Shown here: piece after piece, positions 11,071 to 22,700 of the stretch | Position numbering within the stretch: position 1 is the first letter of the stretch | How the letters are laid out: each line of letters opens with the position of its first letter | Assembly: GCA_022393335.1 (NCBI GenBank) | Contig: JAJEKB010020583.1 | Location: 231,958-295,957, forward strand | Length of the DNA stretch: 64,000 nt | Reading direction: 5' to 3' | DNA from: Macrotrachela quadricornifera | Lineage: Eukaryota > Rotifera > Eurotatoria > Philodinida > Philodinidae | The notes under the pieces: generated by a model | Databases searched by the model: none | What the model saw: the letters and a program-made list of their open reading frames with translations, nothing else | Told to the model about the DNA's origin: nothing | Program-made: the position numbers and the translations under genes

Positions 11071-13431
11071 TTATTGAAATTGATTTGTTTGATACCGACG
11101 TTGTAGTCGAGATATTGCTTGTTGAGTTTGTCTAATATCTGGATGTGTTGATGGTAGACATTTGAGTTGAATATCTAATGCTTGTTGATAGTATGATAAT
11201 GCAGATGAATCTCCTTGCCGTTCGAGAACATTAGCAAAAAGTGTATTTGTTATGGCAATATTAGGATGATTTGATGGAAGAGCAGCTGTTTGAATATTTA
11301 GAGCTTCTTGTAAAATAGATAACGCTTCATCGAATTGATTTTGTTGCATATAAGTAGAAGCGATACCCCAAAGAATAGGAGCATTATTTGGATGAGTTGA
11401 TGATATGTGTTGATGAGAACATTTTAATGCTGCCTGATAACTTGCTAGAGCACCTGACCAATTGGATTTTTCGTAGAAATTTTTCGCATTTGTCATGTGA
11501 GTGAAAACTTGCATTCCATGATTAGTTGATAATGAGTTTCTCATAATTTGACTAGCTTTGTTAAAATCTAATGAAATCTCTTCTAAACGATTTTCATGAT
11601 AAAGAAGAGAACTTCTACTTATCATACACTTTGCAATCAATGGATGATGACTTGGAAAACATTTAGTTGCGATTTCAATTGCCCGATTATAATATGTTAA
11701 AGCTTCATTATTATTACCTAGATTTGCATGAATCTGACCAATCGTATGGTAATAATGTGCAAGTTGCCTTCCATCAGGTTGAGGACGACGAATCAGTTCT
11801 ATACCAAGTGCTATTTCTACATTAATAAGAGCAAGCTTAAATTTCTTTTGTATCATGCAGAGTTCACCTAATCCATAGTAGATCATTGCAATAACATTTA
11901 TCGGTAAAAATCGAAGAACGTAACTATTTACTACTTTTTCATAGTTTTTAAGTGCTTTTTGACTATCATTCAAATTAGTATATAAAGTACCTAATGTATA
12001 ATATATTTTAAAACGTTCAACTGGATCATTATATGATGTAAGTACTGTTTCTAAAATTTCTGTAGCTAGTTCACCTTCATCCATAATCATCATTAACATA
12101 GCAAGACTACAAATATGAGTATAATTAAGTTTTTTTGATATTAATATAGATCGAAACGAAGCAGTAAGACGAATCAAATCTGGATCATTATCATTTGTTA
12201 ATTTGAGTGTGACATACCATAAATTACTTGTATTAGATTTTTTAACAGATTCAATGCGAAAAATACTACCCATTGTAAAAAGATATTCTTGTTCACTTTC
12301 ACCGAAGTTACTAATTGATTCAATATTAGCAAAAGATGCAGGAGTTTGTATTGATGAATCAATGTTGATTTGAATGAGAACTGGTGTCTTATTTGAATCA
12401 TTATTTGATTCTCCAGCAAACATTTCAGCAACAGCTCGATCCCGAGTAGTTGATAGAAAACTATTAAAGGATAATAATCCACCAGAATTCATTTTAATCT
12501 TTTCAAAATCTTCTGATGGAATTAATTGACCTCGATAAAGCGTTGGTATGTTAGTGTCAGATGAATTTGTATGAAGTTGAACGATTTGTTCATGAAGATC
12601 GCGGATAAATATACCCATTGGATATAATGTTGAAATATCATGTATACGTAAAGCTGTATTTAAACTACTATAAAGAAATTCTTTTGAATACCACCAAATG
12701 GGTGAATGTTGTTTATATTCACGTTCGAATTTAGTAAATTCTTCAATTTTTCTTGGTTCATCAATATATTTAACAAAAAAATACTCAAACATATTGTTTA
12801 TATCAATAGTTGAATAGGGTAATCGTGTTAGAATCTCTTTGATCAACTGACCATACATAAACATTACTTCTTGCTTGTTCTTCTTGTCATTCTCTGTAGA
12901 TGATGAAATTGACGAAGTATTAACAACATCAAATCCAAGGATATCACCTGATCCATATTGAACTTCATCAATATGCTCAAAAATACCCATGATATTCTTG
13001 AAAATACCTTTTACTTTAGGATGCTTTAGTAGCCATGGTTCATTCTTTGATTCAATTGGGCAGAGAATAAAAATTGAATCAAGCCGTGTGGAATCATCTA
13101 GTAATGGAATGGTGATTTCTGCATCAGTTGCATTGGTGATAAAAAATATTTTATCTTCTTTGGCATTAAATATATAATCAACACAGGCGTTGATATCATC
13201 AAATACTTCGATTGTTTTCGTATTCTTCAAAAGTTTAATTATAGATTTTCGCACCTGATTGGCAGTGTCGAATAAAATAACAGTAGAACTTTTCTCCATA
13301 GATAACGGTGATTGCTTGATTGAAAAATAGATAGTAAGTAAATCTTTATTTACACTCCAATGGTATTCTTTTCTGAAAGCAGTCATAATATAGTTCACAT
13401 GTGAAAAAAAAGGTACTTCAGTTATGGTCAT
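11071..13431 (-). CDS. Mono-ADP-ribosyltransferase with TPR repeats
   Basis: 786 residues, no intron. Three parts are visible. Residues ~48-165 form an alternating strand/helix region like a degenerate receiver fold (VILFDTAN, KIFFITNA, SIFILCPI) that lacks clear phosphorylation residues. Residues ~275-410 carry the R-S-E ADP-ribosyltransferase signature: Arg300 in LYRGQ, the SFNSFLSTT motif at 321-329, and ESEQEYLF with Glu380-x-Glu382, the arrangement of arginine-specific enzymes using NAD. Residues ~430-775 form kinesin-light-chain-like TPR repeats, several with the ALxYYxxALDIQ pattern. No signal peptide or membrane segment is seen, so a cytosolic enzyme with TPR-chosen partners is likely. 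ART-TPR architecture is, to my knowledge, expanded in bdelloid rotifers. The target protein is unknown. Confidence 0.88.
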   Translation of the reverse strand: MTITEVPFFSHVNYIMTAFRKEYHWSVNKDLLTIYFSIKQSPLSMEKSSTVILFDTANQVRKSIIKLLKNTKTIEVFDDINACVDYIFNAKEDKIFFITNATDAEITIPLLDDSTRLDSIFILCPIESKNEPWLLKHPKVKGIFKNIMGIFEHIDEVQYGSGDILGFDVVNTSSISSSTENDKKNKQEVMFMYGQLIKEILTRLPYSTIDINNMFEYFFVKYIDEPRKIEEFTKFEREYKQHSPIWWYSKEFLYSSLNTALRIHDISTLYPMGIFIRDLHEQIVQLHTNSSDTNIPTLYRGQLIPSEDFEKIKMNSGGLLSFNSFLSTTRDRAVAEMFAGESNNDSNKTPVLIQINIDSSIQTPASFANIESISNFGESEQEYLFTMGSIFRIESVKKSNTSNLWYVTLKLTNDNDPDLIRLTASFRSILISKKLNYTHICSLAMLMMIMDEGELATEILETVLTSYNDPVERFKIYYTLGTLYTNLNDSQKALKNYEKVVNSYVLRFLPINVIAMIYYGLGELCMIQKKFKLALINVEIALGIELIRRPQPDGRQLAHYYHTIGQIHANLGNNNEALTYYNRAIEIATKCFPSHHPLIAKCMISRSSLLYHENRLEEISLDFNKASQIMRNSLSTNHGMQVFTHMTNAKNFYEKSNWSGALASYQAALKCSHQHISSTHPNNAPILWGIASTYMQQNQFDEALSILQEALNIQTAALPSNHPNIAITNTLFANVLERQGDSSALSYYQQALDIQLKCLPSTHPDIRQTQQAISRLQRRYQTNQFQ

Positions 13432-13439
13432 TTTAAAAT

Positions 13440-13500
13440 AATCTTGAGGATGCCACCCTCACCCTCACTCTCACTCTCAAGATATCTCTATCGTTAGCTT
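13440..13500. repeat. CCCTCACTCTCA simple repeat
   Basis: Short CTCACC/CTCACT tandem run followed by CTCAAGATA. The same CTCACTCTCAAGAT string, reverse-complemented, ends dispersed repeat B near 33190, and a similar CACCCTCACACCCTCAC run lies at 15613-15635. It may be the worn edge of a related element. Confidence 0.45.
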
Positions 13501-13904
13501 CAAAAAAATTGATCTTCAATCTTCAATAAACAGTGCTCAATATGATCACTACTAAAGCATACAGAAATAGGAAGATGAATAGAGTAAACCAATTAATTCG
13601 CCACCAAGAAATGGACATTGAATCTTGCTAGTCAATGGTATGAAATTCATTTCTGGACGAGATAAAAATTAGGGAGAATATACCACTAAAGCTGCAAAAC
13701 GGAAGACCTTTGCAACATCAAGATACGAAACTATCTTTGGGAAAATTTATTAACTAGATGAGCAATTCATGGGTGTGCTGGGCTGAAACTTGATGGCCCA
13801 CAAAGTGACTTTCTCACGGCCAGTCCGATTCATTCATAGCTCCGATATAAAATCACAGTTTTAAGTTCTTAAAGAAGATCAAGGTTTATTTACTGATTAT
13901 ACGT

Positions 13905-14165
13905 AAAATATTCGAGTAATTCCAAATAAGATTCGTCCAGAAACCTATTCCAAGTACAACCCGGCGAGTTCTATCTAAAGGTGTGCTCAAGTTTCTCATA
14001 GACCAAACTGTCATTCTTGGAGCTATAGTGGAGTCTATAAAGGCATCGATGAATTATAGTCTGATCTATGAGAAATCTGAGCTTACTATTGAATAGTAGT
14101 CGTCGAATTGTACTTGTAATATATTCTTGGGTGAAACGAATACGGCCTCATTCGAATACGTCACT
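13905..14165. mobile_element. Degenerate inverted-repeat MITE
   Basis: Two arms of about 100 bp face each other, about 13905-14013 and 14066-14165. Matching blocks in order are ATTCGT, ACAAGTACAA (in the left arm CCAAGTACAA), a CGACGA/CGGCGA block, GCTCA, then TTTCTCATAGA. The middle is about 50 bp. There is no coding capacity. The arms have diverged and I could not fix the exact ends or a target duplication, so this is an old insertion. Confidence 0.6.
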
Positions 14166-15252
14166 AACTTCATCTATCGTTATCATTAAAACCTCAGCGT
14201 AAGAATCTTACTGTGGGTGCCGGATGAATGTGAGTGCGGTAATAAGTGTAGGTATGGCTGTCGGTGAAGTGATAGATGGAAAGTTAAATGTTGGTAAGGT
14301 TCTGACGTTGATCTGAGTGTGATCTAGACGTGAATGTCGATGAAAATGATTTACAACTACACTGCTCGGACCCACATATAGAGAGGCAGATCATCTGCGA
14401 CACCAACAACCACTGGGGACTTGCGGCCACGCTCTTATCCACAGTAAGACACTCACGCTGAGATTTTTCATAATGGGCGTTTTTGTACTGAAAACTCGCC
14501 AATCTCTTGATGTTATATGCTGAAATCATGATAAATTATCAATAAGTTGTTTTATTTTGCTTTCTCGTGATATAATTTATTGTTCCATTCTACTGTCACA
14601 TGTTTTGATAAAAGATAAAAACAGTCTTGTTTTGCTTTTTTCACCGAAAAAAAGCACATAAATTTTATGAAGAGGTTTAGTGTCATATGATGAAATAAAA
14701 ATATTCGTAATGGCCCTTTATATTCGTAAGAGAGGCCGCACGAGAGGATCAAACATCTGATGAGCGAAACTCACCTGTGATTCTTTTCTCACAAATGAAT
14801 TCCGCATGTGCAGTTAGAGTTATGGTGTGAGACTCTCGTTTTCAAAATGTAACCGATGGCTTCAACCTTCGTTATTGACGTTGGCTGGAATGCACCATCT
14901 AGGATCTTAACCTGCTAATCTTGAGGAGAACTCACAATAAAAAATGCCTACCGTATATGTATAATATAATATGTTGGTAGATGATGATTTTTACTAAATA
15001 TTTTATTGATGAAAATAAATAAACACCACAAATAGTAACGACGAAAAATAATAACGATAAAGAAAATGGAAAACAAAAAGAAAAAAAGTGGAACCAGCTT
15101 CTGACCTCGATTGTAGTATATTTTTCGCATATTCGAGTGATTCTTTGGGATTTCTATCGATTTTCCCGTTTTCAAGGATGCAGATTAGTGTACCCGCGAG
15201 ATGAGGTCCGTGGTGGAACCCAAATCACGATTGTCGTAGTCTATTTCTATAC

Positions 15253-15441
15253 TTACCTAATGTGTATAACATTTCTCTGTTTTTTATAGTTCAATTTGAA
15301 AATTTCGAAGCTTTGTAATTTTTTCCAAATTTCTTTTGAATTTTATGCAATGCGAAATCCTACCTGATGATTTGCTCCTTGAGAAAGATCGAGGCCTAAG
15401 GACGTAGGAGTTCTTTTACATAATACTCAACTTCACCCACA
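15253..15441 (+). repeat. Dispersed repeat family B, copy 1
   Basis: Its reverse complement recurs at about 33197-33349. Shared landmarks are TTACCTA-TGTGTATAA, a CTGTTTTTTA-AGTTCAATTT block, AATCCTACCTGATGA, TCCTTGAGAAAGATCGA and GAGCTCTTTTACATAATACTCA (one base differs between copies in that last block). I see no open frame. The two copies lie 18 kb apart in opposite orientation. Confidence 0.75.
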
Positions 15442-15635
15442 ATATAGTGAATATCAAGAAATCAATGCTGACAATAAAATTTAAATAAATATAGGGAGTT
15501 TTAGGACTCTTTCCTATTTTATTTGAATTTATATACAAAGTTTAAAGACTGCGTGATGAGTTCTATAAAAAACGGACGAAATCTGGACCCTAACGATATT
15601 TTTGTATAACTCACCTTCACCCTCACACCCTCACA

Positions 15636-16035
15636 TAGAGCTCAAAATTTTACTAAGATTAACTCTCAGTTGCACACATTATGTTAATCACTCTATTGGA
15701 AAAGAACAAGTATTCAACGCCATATTTAGATGTATAACATTTGAGTGAAAATCGAACATTTGAAAAAGATTTTTATCTGAAATTCGATGAATAGGTCAAA
15801 ATCGTTGAGCAAATGGCAAATATTCATAAAGAATCTGCTATATCGTTGTTCAAATATCTGATACACAGATGATTTCGGTAGTAGTCGCTCGTTTTCAGAA
15901 AAACACTTCTTGAATATTCAGTTGCTTTTAACTTGAGATACATCTAAATATAGCGTTGAATGTGTGTTTTTTTTCATACAATAACCAACACAATCTGTGT
16001 AATTGAGAGTAAATCATAGTAAGATTTTGTGCGGT
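15636..16035. mobile_element. Inverted-repeat MITE with ~105-bp arms
   Basis: The left arm, about 15641-15750, pairs with the right arm, about 15925-16030. Corresponding blocks are AAAAT-TTACTA-GATT-ACTCTCA, the ATTCAACGC-ATATTTAGATGTAT block, and scattered matches between. The internal 170 bp is AT-rich and non-coding. The left end directly follows a CACCCTCACACCCTCAC simple repeat. Ends and target duplication are not resolved. The element has lost perfect pairing, so it is not recent. Confidence 0.65.
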
Positions 16036-16242
16036 AGGCGATAGTATAGGTGAAAGATCTCATAGGTGTCGCTTAAGAACAGTTGCACGAACTTTTCGGA
16101 CAAACTAATATTTTTTTATTCTTCTTGTAAATTCAAATGTTGTCAGTAATCCCTTGGAAACGGGAAGCACCTATGTGCGCTTTGATTTAGACTTAATTTG
16201 TATTTGCACGAAATAGATCTCAATTAACACTTTAACGGTGAA

Positions 16243-16560
16243 ATGTGTCACGGCGACTATATTTATCACTTGTTTCTTCACTTACCTTCTTCCATTCTAC
16301 AGCTAGATGTGATATTTCTATTACGTCACTATCAGATAATCACATATAATATGTTTCACGTCTACTCTTTTAGTCATTTTCCTTCGCCTATACTTTCAAA
16401 AACAACAACAAAGAATCCTCGAAAATAATGTGTGATTTGTGCAAATACTACAAGTAGAACAATGAAGAGAGCCATTTCCAGATACGAATGTACTGAATGT
16501 AACGTCGGATTTTGTATTTCTATTTGTTTTCGAGATTATCACACTTTGAAATATTCTTAG
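16243..16560 (+). pseudogene. piggyBac transposase C-terminal remnant
   Basis: From 16429 to 16560 the frame reads a zinc-finger tail typical of piggyBac transposases: CVIC, then a basic stretch, YECTEC, FCISICF, and RDYHT, i.e. C-x2-C ... C-x2-C ... C-x3-C ... H. The in-frame sequence upstream from 16243 ends HFPSPI-KNPRK, which suits the linker before that finger, but TAA (16426-16428) stands exactly where a basic residue normally precedes CVIC. The catalytic DDD domain is not recognisable upstream. I read this as a decayed tail of an autonomous piggyBac element, perhaps a source of the CCCTTTGAGG-type ends seen at 49.5 and 60 kb. Confidence 0.7.
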
Positions 16561-16569
16561 ATGTTTATG

Positions 16570-19300
16570 CATATTTTTCAATAAATAGATTATTTAATAT
16601 TTTAGAAATATTTAGTTTCTTTTGCTACAGTCATCCCGTCTCCAAGAGAATATAGACATCATCGAATAATTGGTAAAATAAACATTCATAGAATGAAAAT
16701 TTACCATTAATTAAAAGTCTAATAGAAATATAAAGAATATGGATTGAGAAAAGTAATTGTTTTTATTAATGTCATAGATTCATGTGTTATACCTATGGAA
16801 AAAAAAATTTTGAAGAAAACCACGGTATTCTACTAGAGCACCGCGTTGTAGTTAATCATAGCCGCGGTATTATATATAGATAACTTTTAATTTATATATG
16901 ATAAAAATCTCTGGTGCATTTGTATACAAAAGTTAACACTCATCCGTGGCACAAATTGTTATAAAAGATAATGTTCTTTTAACAATTTTAAATTATTTCA
17001 TATTGATCAATATAAAATGAAGCTATGTTTCTTTTATTAGAAAATGTGTTCAAGTTGAAAAAAATATTTGAAAGTTTAAGAAGATTCATAGAAGTTATGA
17101 TACGAAGCGAAGTAACATGTTGTCTTGTACCAATAAAACGTACATCTGAAACATTCACATGCAGCTAGTAAAAATATTAGCAGTTTTCAATACACTTCAA
17201 CGAATATATTTACTGTTGATTTTTAGAACGATTTCTGAACCCGCAGTTTTACAAACCACAAGTGCGTCTAATAAAGATTACTGTTCTTACACAATCAGTT
17301 TATTATATAAATGAAACGCAAAAACATATCTATGAGCGTAGGAGATGTCTTATTTTCTTTAGTTTTTCGAATAATAGTGTAATATAAAACTTGATAACTG
17401 AATAAAGCAGTTTACTGCTGAACTTTAAATTTCGCACTTATATCCTCGAAGAAAAATTTGCCTAATCAGTTCAGGTGTGACGACCGATCGCCTTTTAGCG
17501 TGACCAGTGAAAGGCACAGTACTTTGCGGTTATGAAAACTGCGCAAATCAGACCATTTATTCGGTTTTCAGAATCTCTAGATACCGCATTTTACGGATAT
17601 TCGACACGGTTTGGAAAACCTTATCAAGGGTCTGACTTTTGGAATCAGTGAAGACCGAGTGAAACCGCGGTTTTTCCGATCGCGATTCGTGATGGTTTGA
17701 TTCAATTTTTTTTTTCGTAGGTAGTGATTAAATCATGAAATGCACTACATCGTATATGAAAAACGAAGTGTAACATCTGTATAAAATAAGTAAAGATATA
17801 TGTATTTATCACATATTTTTGTCTAATTAATATGGAATTTCATATTAGTCATTGCAAAATTGTTTTCAAAGAAGTGCATGAATAACTAGACGATATTCGA
17901 GCTTCACTTAACTACAGAGTGCGATGTGAAATGATCAGTAGGATGGTGCTGGAATGAAGAATAAAGATTATTGCGAAAAAATAAATTTTTATAAGTCTGA
18001 CAATGCATCATCATATGTTCTTTCAGCTGTAAAACATTTATTGGACAAACGACGCGCCTAAATTTTCTTTCTGCCGATTTGATTTTAATTTTTTTCAAAG
18101 ATTTCAAAGTTAAAATCGTCTTTTTTCTAGGCAACTTGTATACGAACCGAATATCATGATTAAATTCCAATGAAAAATATTTACAAGTCAATCTTGATAT
18201 TTTCGTTTAGAGTTTCAATGAATTTTTTGTGATCTGCAGTTAATGAGATCATCGCGTCGCAAAATGAGGACTTTAGATGCGTAGGTTAAAAAAGGAACAA
18301 AGTAAGAAAAAAAGAAAAATCGTGAAGGACTACATAAATATTTTATGCTTTGCATCGCATTAATTACTCTTTTCTTTCTATCCATCAATGCAACGTGATG
18401 AACATAAGTACTTCTGAAATCCTTCGAGCACACATATTTTATTTCATTTTGTGATGCAATAATTTCACAAATTATAGATCTGAAAATATTGAGACTGAAT
18501 AAATAACATTCGTTTCTATAAAGAATATCTTGAAGAAATGAGGATTATGACTTTGAAATCTTCTGAGATAATTAAGATAAAGTTGTTCAGGAGAAAAGTT
18601 CGGGGCGATTTTTGTTCAACAAATATTTTACAGCTGGCAGAACATGATCATCCATCGACAAATCTATTAAAATACATTTGTGATAAATAATTTATAAAAT
18701 TTTGATAAAATGGCTCATAGAATTCGCTGATCAGACATGTTTGTTTATGAATCCTGGCATTTGCGGAAATATCTGACGAGAAGATACGACAGAATGAATT
18801 TGGTTCTTATCCGATGTAACTCTTTCTGAAATCTGTTGGTTAGAAATTCGATATGTAATCCGATACTTTTCCGTCAGATCTACAAGTTCAGTTGAAAGAC
18901 TGTTCATACATTCTATTATAGTCATTCATCTGTGATATTAGTATGTGCAATGTCTTTTGTACATAAATATCTCTCCTATCCTCATTGTATATAAACATTG
19001 TGTTAAGTGATATGAGCATATGTGGACAATAGAATATCTACTGTTCATCTATGTGATGATTACAAAAAGTTGATATTTTAACAATCATAAAACTATTTTA
19101 TCTATCTAGATCTTATCTGTTATATTCATTACTGACTTTTCCTCTTAATCATCAGTATACTATAACTATTGTTTTATTTTATTATATCTTGATTAATCTT
19201 GATAAGTGATAGACAAAGAATAGATACTTTTCGAGAATACATATTGTGATAAAGTCTTTCTGTTGCATGATTTTTAGTTTCGTTTTGAAATAATTACACG
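16570..19300. other. Gene-poor stretch
   Basis: No convincing gene. Short minus-strand frames around 17.9-18.9 kb lack family features. Two GC-richer patches stand out from the AT-rich background: CCGCGG-bearing sequence at 16820-16872, and 17475-17700 with several ACCG/CGGT words. I could not show paired arms for either. Confidence 0.45.
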
Positions 19301-19310
19301 TCGAAGATGT

Positions 19311-19571
19311 TTAGTTTTGTTGATCTGCACATACTTCGCAAATGTTAACTTTTTCATCTCTGTCGCGCTGATCACAATGCCATAATAATTTCGGATAATA
19401 TTCCGAGCATGTATCACATTTAAACGATTTTATAAAATATACATTTTTATAAATTATATCATATTGTTCACGATCGTACAACTTGAGAGGATGTCCTTCC
19501 GAACATAATAGATTCACAGCACCTATAAAGAACAAAATAAAGAGAAGGAAAATAAGCAATTTCATTAACAA
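19311..19571 (-). CDS. Small secreted Cys/His-rich protein
   Basis: 86 residues. Residues 1-23 form a strong signal peptide (LLIFLLFILFFIGAV). The mature part has paired metal-ligand-like residues: C-x3-HPL (CSEGHPL), FKCDTCS, LWHCDQ and ICEVCA. The order HPL ... C-x2-C ... W-x-C ... C-x2-C recalls C1/DC1-like treble-clef zinc domains, here in a reduced form. The binding partner is unknown. It lies about 150 bp beyond the 3' end of the F-box/LRR gene on the same strand, in a frame of its own. It could be a fragment of a longer DC1-type protein. Confidence 0.6.
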   Translation of the reverse strand: MLMKLLIFLLFILFFIGAVNLLCSEGHPLKLYDREQYDIIYKNVYFIKSFKCDTCSEYYPKLLWHCDQRDRDEKVNICEVCADQQN

Positions 19572-19718
19572 ATGCTAAAAGAATCGATGTGAATAATGGA
19601 AGTGGATTAATAAATGATAGACATGATAATAGAAAAAAGTTCGAAAATAGAAAAGGAGAAAAATCAATTGGTGCACGCTGTGCTATTCTTCACCACATAT
19701 TTTTCATCAAAATTGTTC

Positions 19719-22700
19719 TTAATGTTCTATAAGGTGTGAAATCTTATTGATGAAAAATAATTTCAAAAAAATGAGAAATATTCTGTCAGTGTTCTTACTG
19801 GTAAAATCAAACTGGATTGGTGTCTAAAAGCAACTTGGTTAAATATTTGAACCAAATTAATAGAAAAAATATGACATACCGTTCTATTTTGTTGGGCATC
19901 TGTCAAATATTTTATTCCTATTGGTCCAATGTTGTTTCCACGAAGTTTGAGTGTCGAAAGTGTCTACAAGAAATTATAAAATACATGTGATCGTAATTCT
20001 AATATCGTCAATCTTACCTGATTATATTTTAATGCGTTAGCAAGGTGAGAAGCTCCATCATCCCCAATTTGATTAGCTCGAAGATCGAAGTTAACGATTT
20101 TCTATTATCATACTCAAATGCAAATAAGATTTATTTCAAGTAATCATGATCATTACCGTTGAGTTTCTTATGAACGCCGCTAGTGATTGAACACCTCTAT
20201 CGCTTATCTTATTTGTAATAAGACTAATCGTTTCAAATTTCTGAAAATATAGAAGACAAATTCTTCTTGAAGAAAAGATCAGTTAATCATTACGTCAAAT
20301 TTTTCCAAGAGAGATGACATCCATTCCATGAAGTTATCTCCTATTCCGTAGAAGTCCAGACTAAGTGTGGTATGATTCTAGAGTAGAATTCAAAATAAGC
20401 AAGAATGACATGAAATATCTATGAATTACATATGTCTTAGGAATACCTATGGCCTTTGAAATAGCTGTACACTCTGAAACCTTATTCTCTTGTAGTTGGA
20501 AATCTTGAAGCGTCTAAATAAAGGATTGAGTCATAATAAAATAAAACAAGAGACAAATAATGATCTCACCGTATTATTTTTCAGTGCATTGATAAAGTAT
20601 TGTGCTCCTTGGTCACCAATTTGATTCTTCATAAGATTTAAGCTAGTAAGTACCTATAAAAGAGTAAAGCAAAGTCAAACAGAATAGGATCACTGATGAT
20701 TACTTGATTAGTTTCTATAACACGAGCGAAATATTCAGCCCCTTGATCTCCAATTTTGTTGTCTCGAAGATTGATACTAGTCAAAGTCTACAGGTAGAAA
20801 AAGAGGACGATGGTAAAAAGTAAATTATTGATATATACCGGATGATCTCGTATAGCTTCAGCTAGATATTGTGCACCTTCATTTTCGATTTTATTACAAG
20901 CAAGATCGAGTTCATTTAATGTCTAGTGTTGAGTGGTGTGAAAGAATGACAGTGGTCGAGATAGCTAAGAAATGTCTACCTGAACTTTATGTAAAGCATT
21001 AGCAAGACACTGTGCCCCTTGATTTCCGATATCATTGCATCCCAAATCTAATTGTTGCAATTTCTGTAATGAACTAAATCAACATCAAGCGAAAATAATC
21101 ATGCTCTTTTACTATATGCGTTTCTAACATATAAGCAATATATTGCGCTCCTTGGTCACGGATATTGTTTGCACAGAGGTCGAGCTTAACGATAGCCTGT
21201 GATTGAAATAAAGAAGTAACAAGTCGACAGAAAAATATTTAATCAGTATTAAATACCTGATGATGTCTTAATACACGTTTCAAATAATATACTCCTTGAG
21301 TTCCAATTGCATTACCACTGAGAGAGAGTTTGCTTAGTTCCTAGATTGAAACATTGCCACAAGTGTGATTCATTGAAACACATGATGAGCACTGACCTTT
21401 TGATTAAGCAAGACATCAGCAAGATAACAGAATTCTTCATATTGTATCCCATAATTAGTGAACCATAATTCAGTTAAAGTCTAGATTATATGAATGTATA
21501 TTAGAAACCAATAATCGGTTAAGTTTACCGTCGTGTTTCGTAAAGCAGTGGTGATATATTTTACTACTGTGTGTCCTATATTTTCCGATGTGTCTGTGTG
21601 TCTGCTATTGTATAGTGACATGTATAAATACGGCAGGTTCTATATTAAGACATAGTTACAGAAGAATACATTGAAAACTAATCATACTTTGTGGTTTTGT
21701 ATGTATACAAGACATTCTACCAGTTCACACAAGCTACTAGGATTGTCGAATACATGGAGATCTATAAGTGCCTTGAAAAAGAAAGTTTATGAGTGAAGAG
21801 TATATAAATGAGAAGATGAGACTTACTGTATTCCATAACGCTGTGTCAGCAAGACTTTTCATACCCTCGTCCTCAATGTAATTCGTTGATAGATCTAGTA
21901 CATTCAGAGTCTACAAACAATAAAGATATGAACAAGTAGAAATCACAAAAGATTTTTACCGTATTTTTTTCTAATGCATTAGCCAAATACTTTGCTCCTC
22001 TGCCACTAATTCTATTTATCGCTAAATTTAGTTGACGAAGAGACTATATAAAGTAAAGATAAATGAATGATGAAACAGCAATTGATACTTACAGTATTCG
22101 TTTTTAACCAATCAGCGATCGATTTAACCCCCTCATCTGATATATTATCACGTGATAATTCGATTTTTGTTATCACCTGTAATAAGAGTTAAAATTGAAA
22201 CACTAATAATCAAAACGATTGATCGGTATAAAATGGTGGAATGATACTTGAGCAAGATTTCATACTTGTAAATTGCGTGAACGAAAACGATCAATACTCA
22301 CCTTATTATTTCGTAGAACTCCGAATAAATGCTGAACTGCTTCCCAGTTAATTTTATTAGATGAAAGATTTAGAGTGTGACGAGTCTACTTTACATCGTA
22401 ACTATAAATATATATCATAACGAAAAAATTTTTAGTAACCTTTTTTCTTTTAATGCTAGCGATCTTTTCTATGAATTCATTCACACTATTTTTCTTGTCA
22501 GGGAAGTAGAATCTCGTCAAAGTCTACGTAAACAAGTATTTATCAAGTAAACAAAACAGTGGTAGACAAACACTAACTGTATTATCTCGCAACATATCAC
22601 GCAGATCTTTTATTCCATCATATCTAATATCGTTTGATCGTAAATCGAGAGCTTGGAGAGTCTACATTATATAGAATGAATGTATAGTGCAAATCAAAGG

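Noticed and set aside
17475..17720. GC-richer patch with ACCG/CGGT words that looked like an inverted-repeat element
   Set aside because: On comparing the two halves in reverse complement I could not find consistent pairing.
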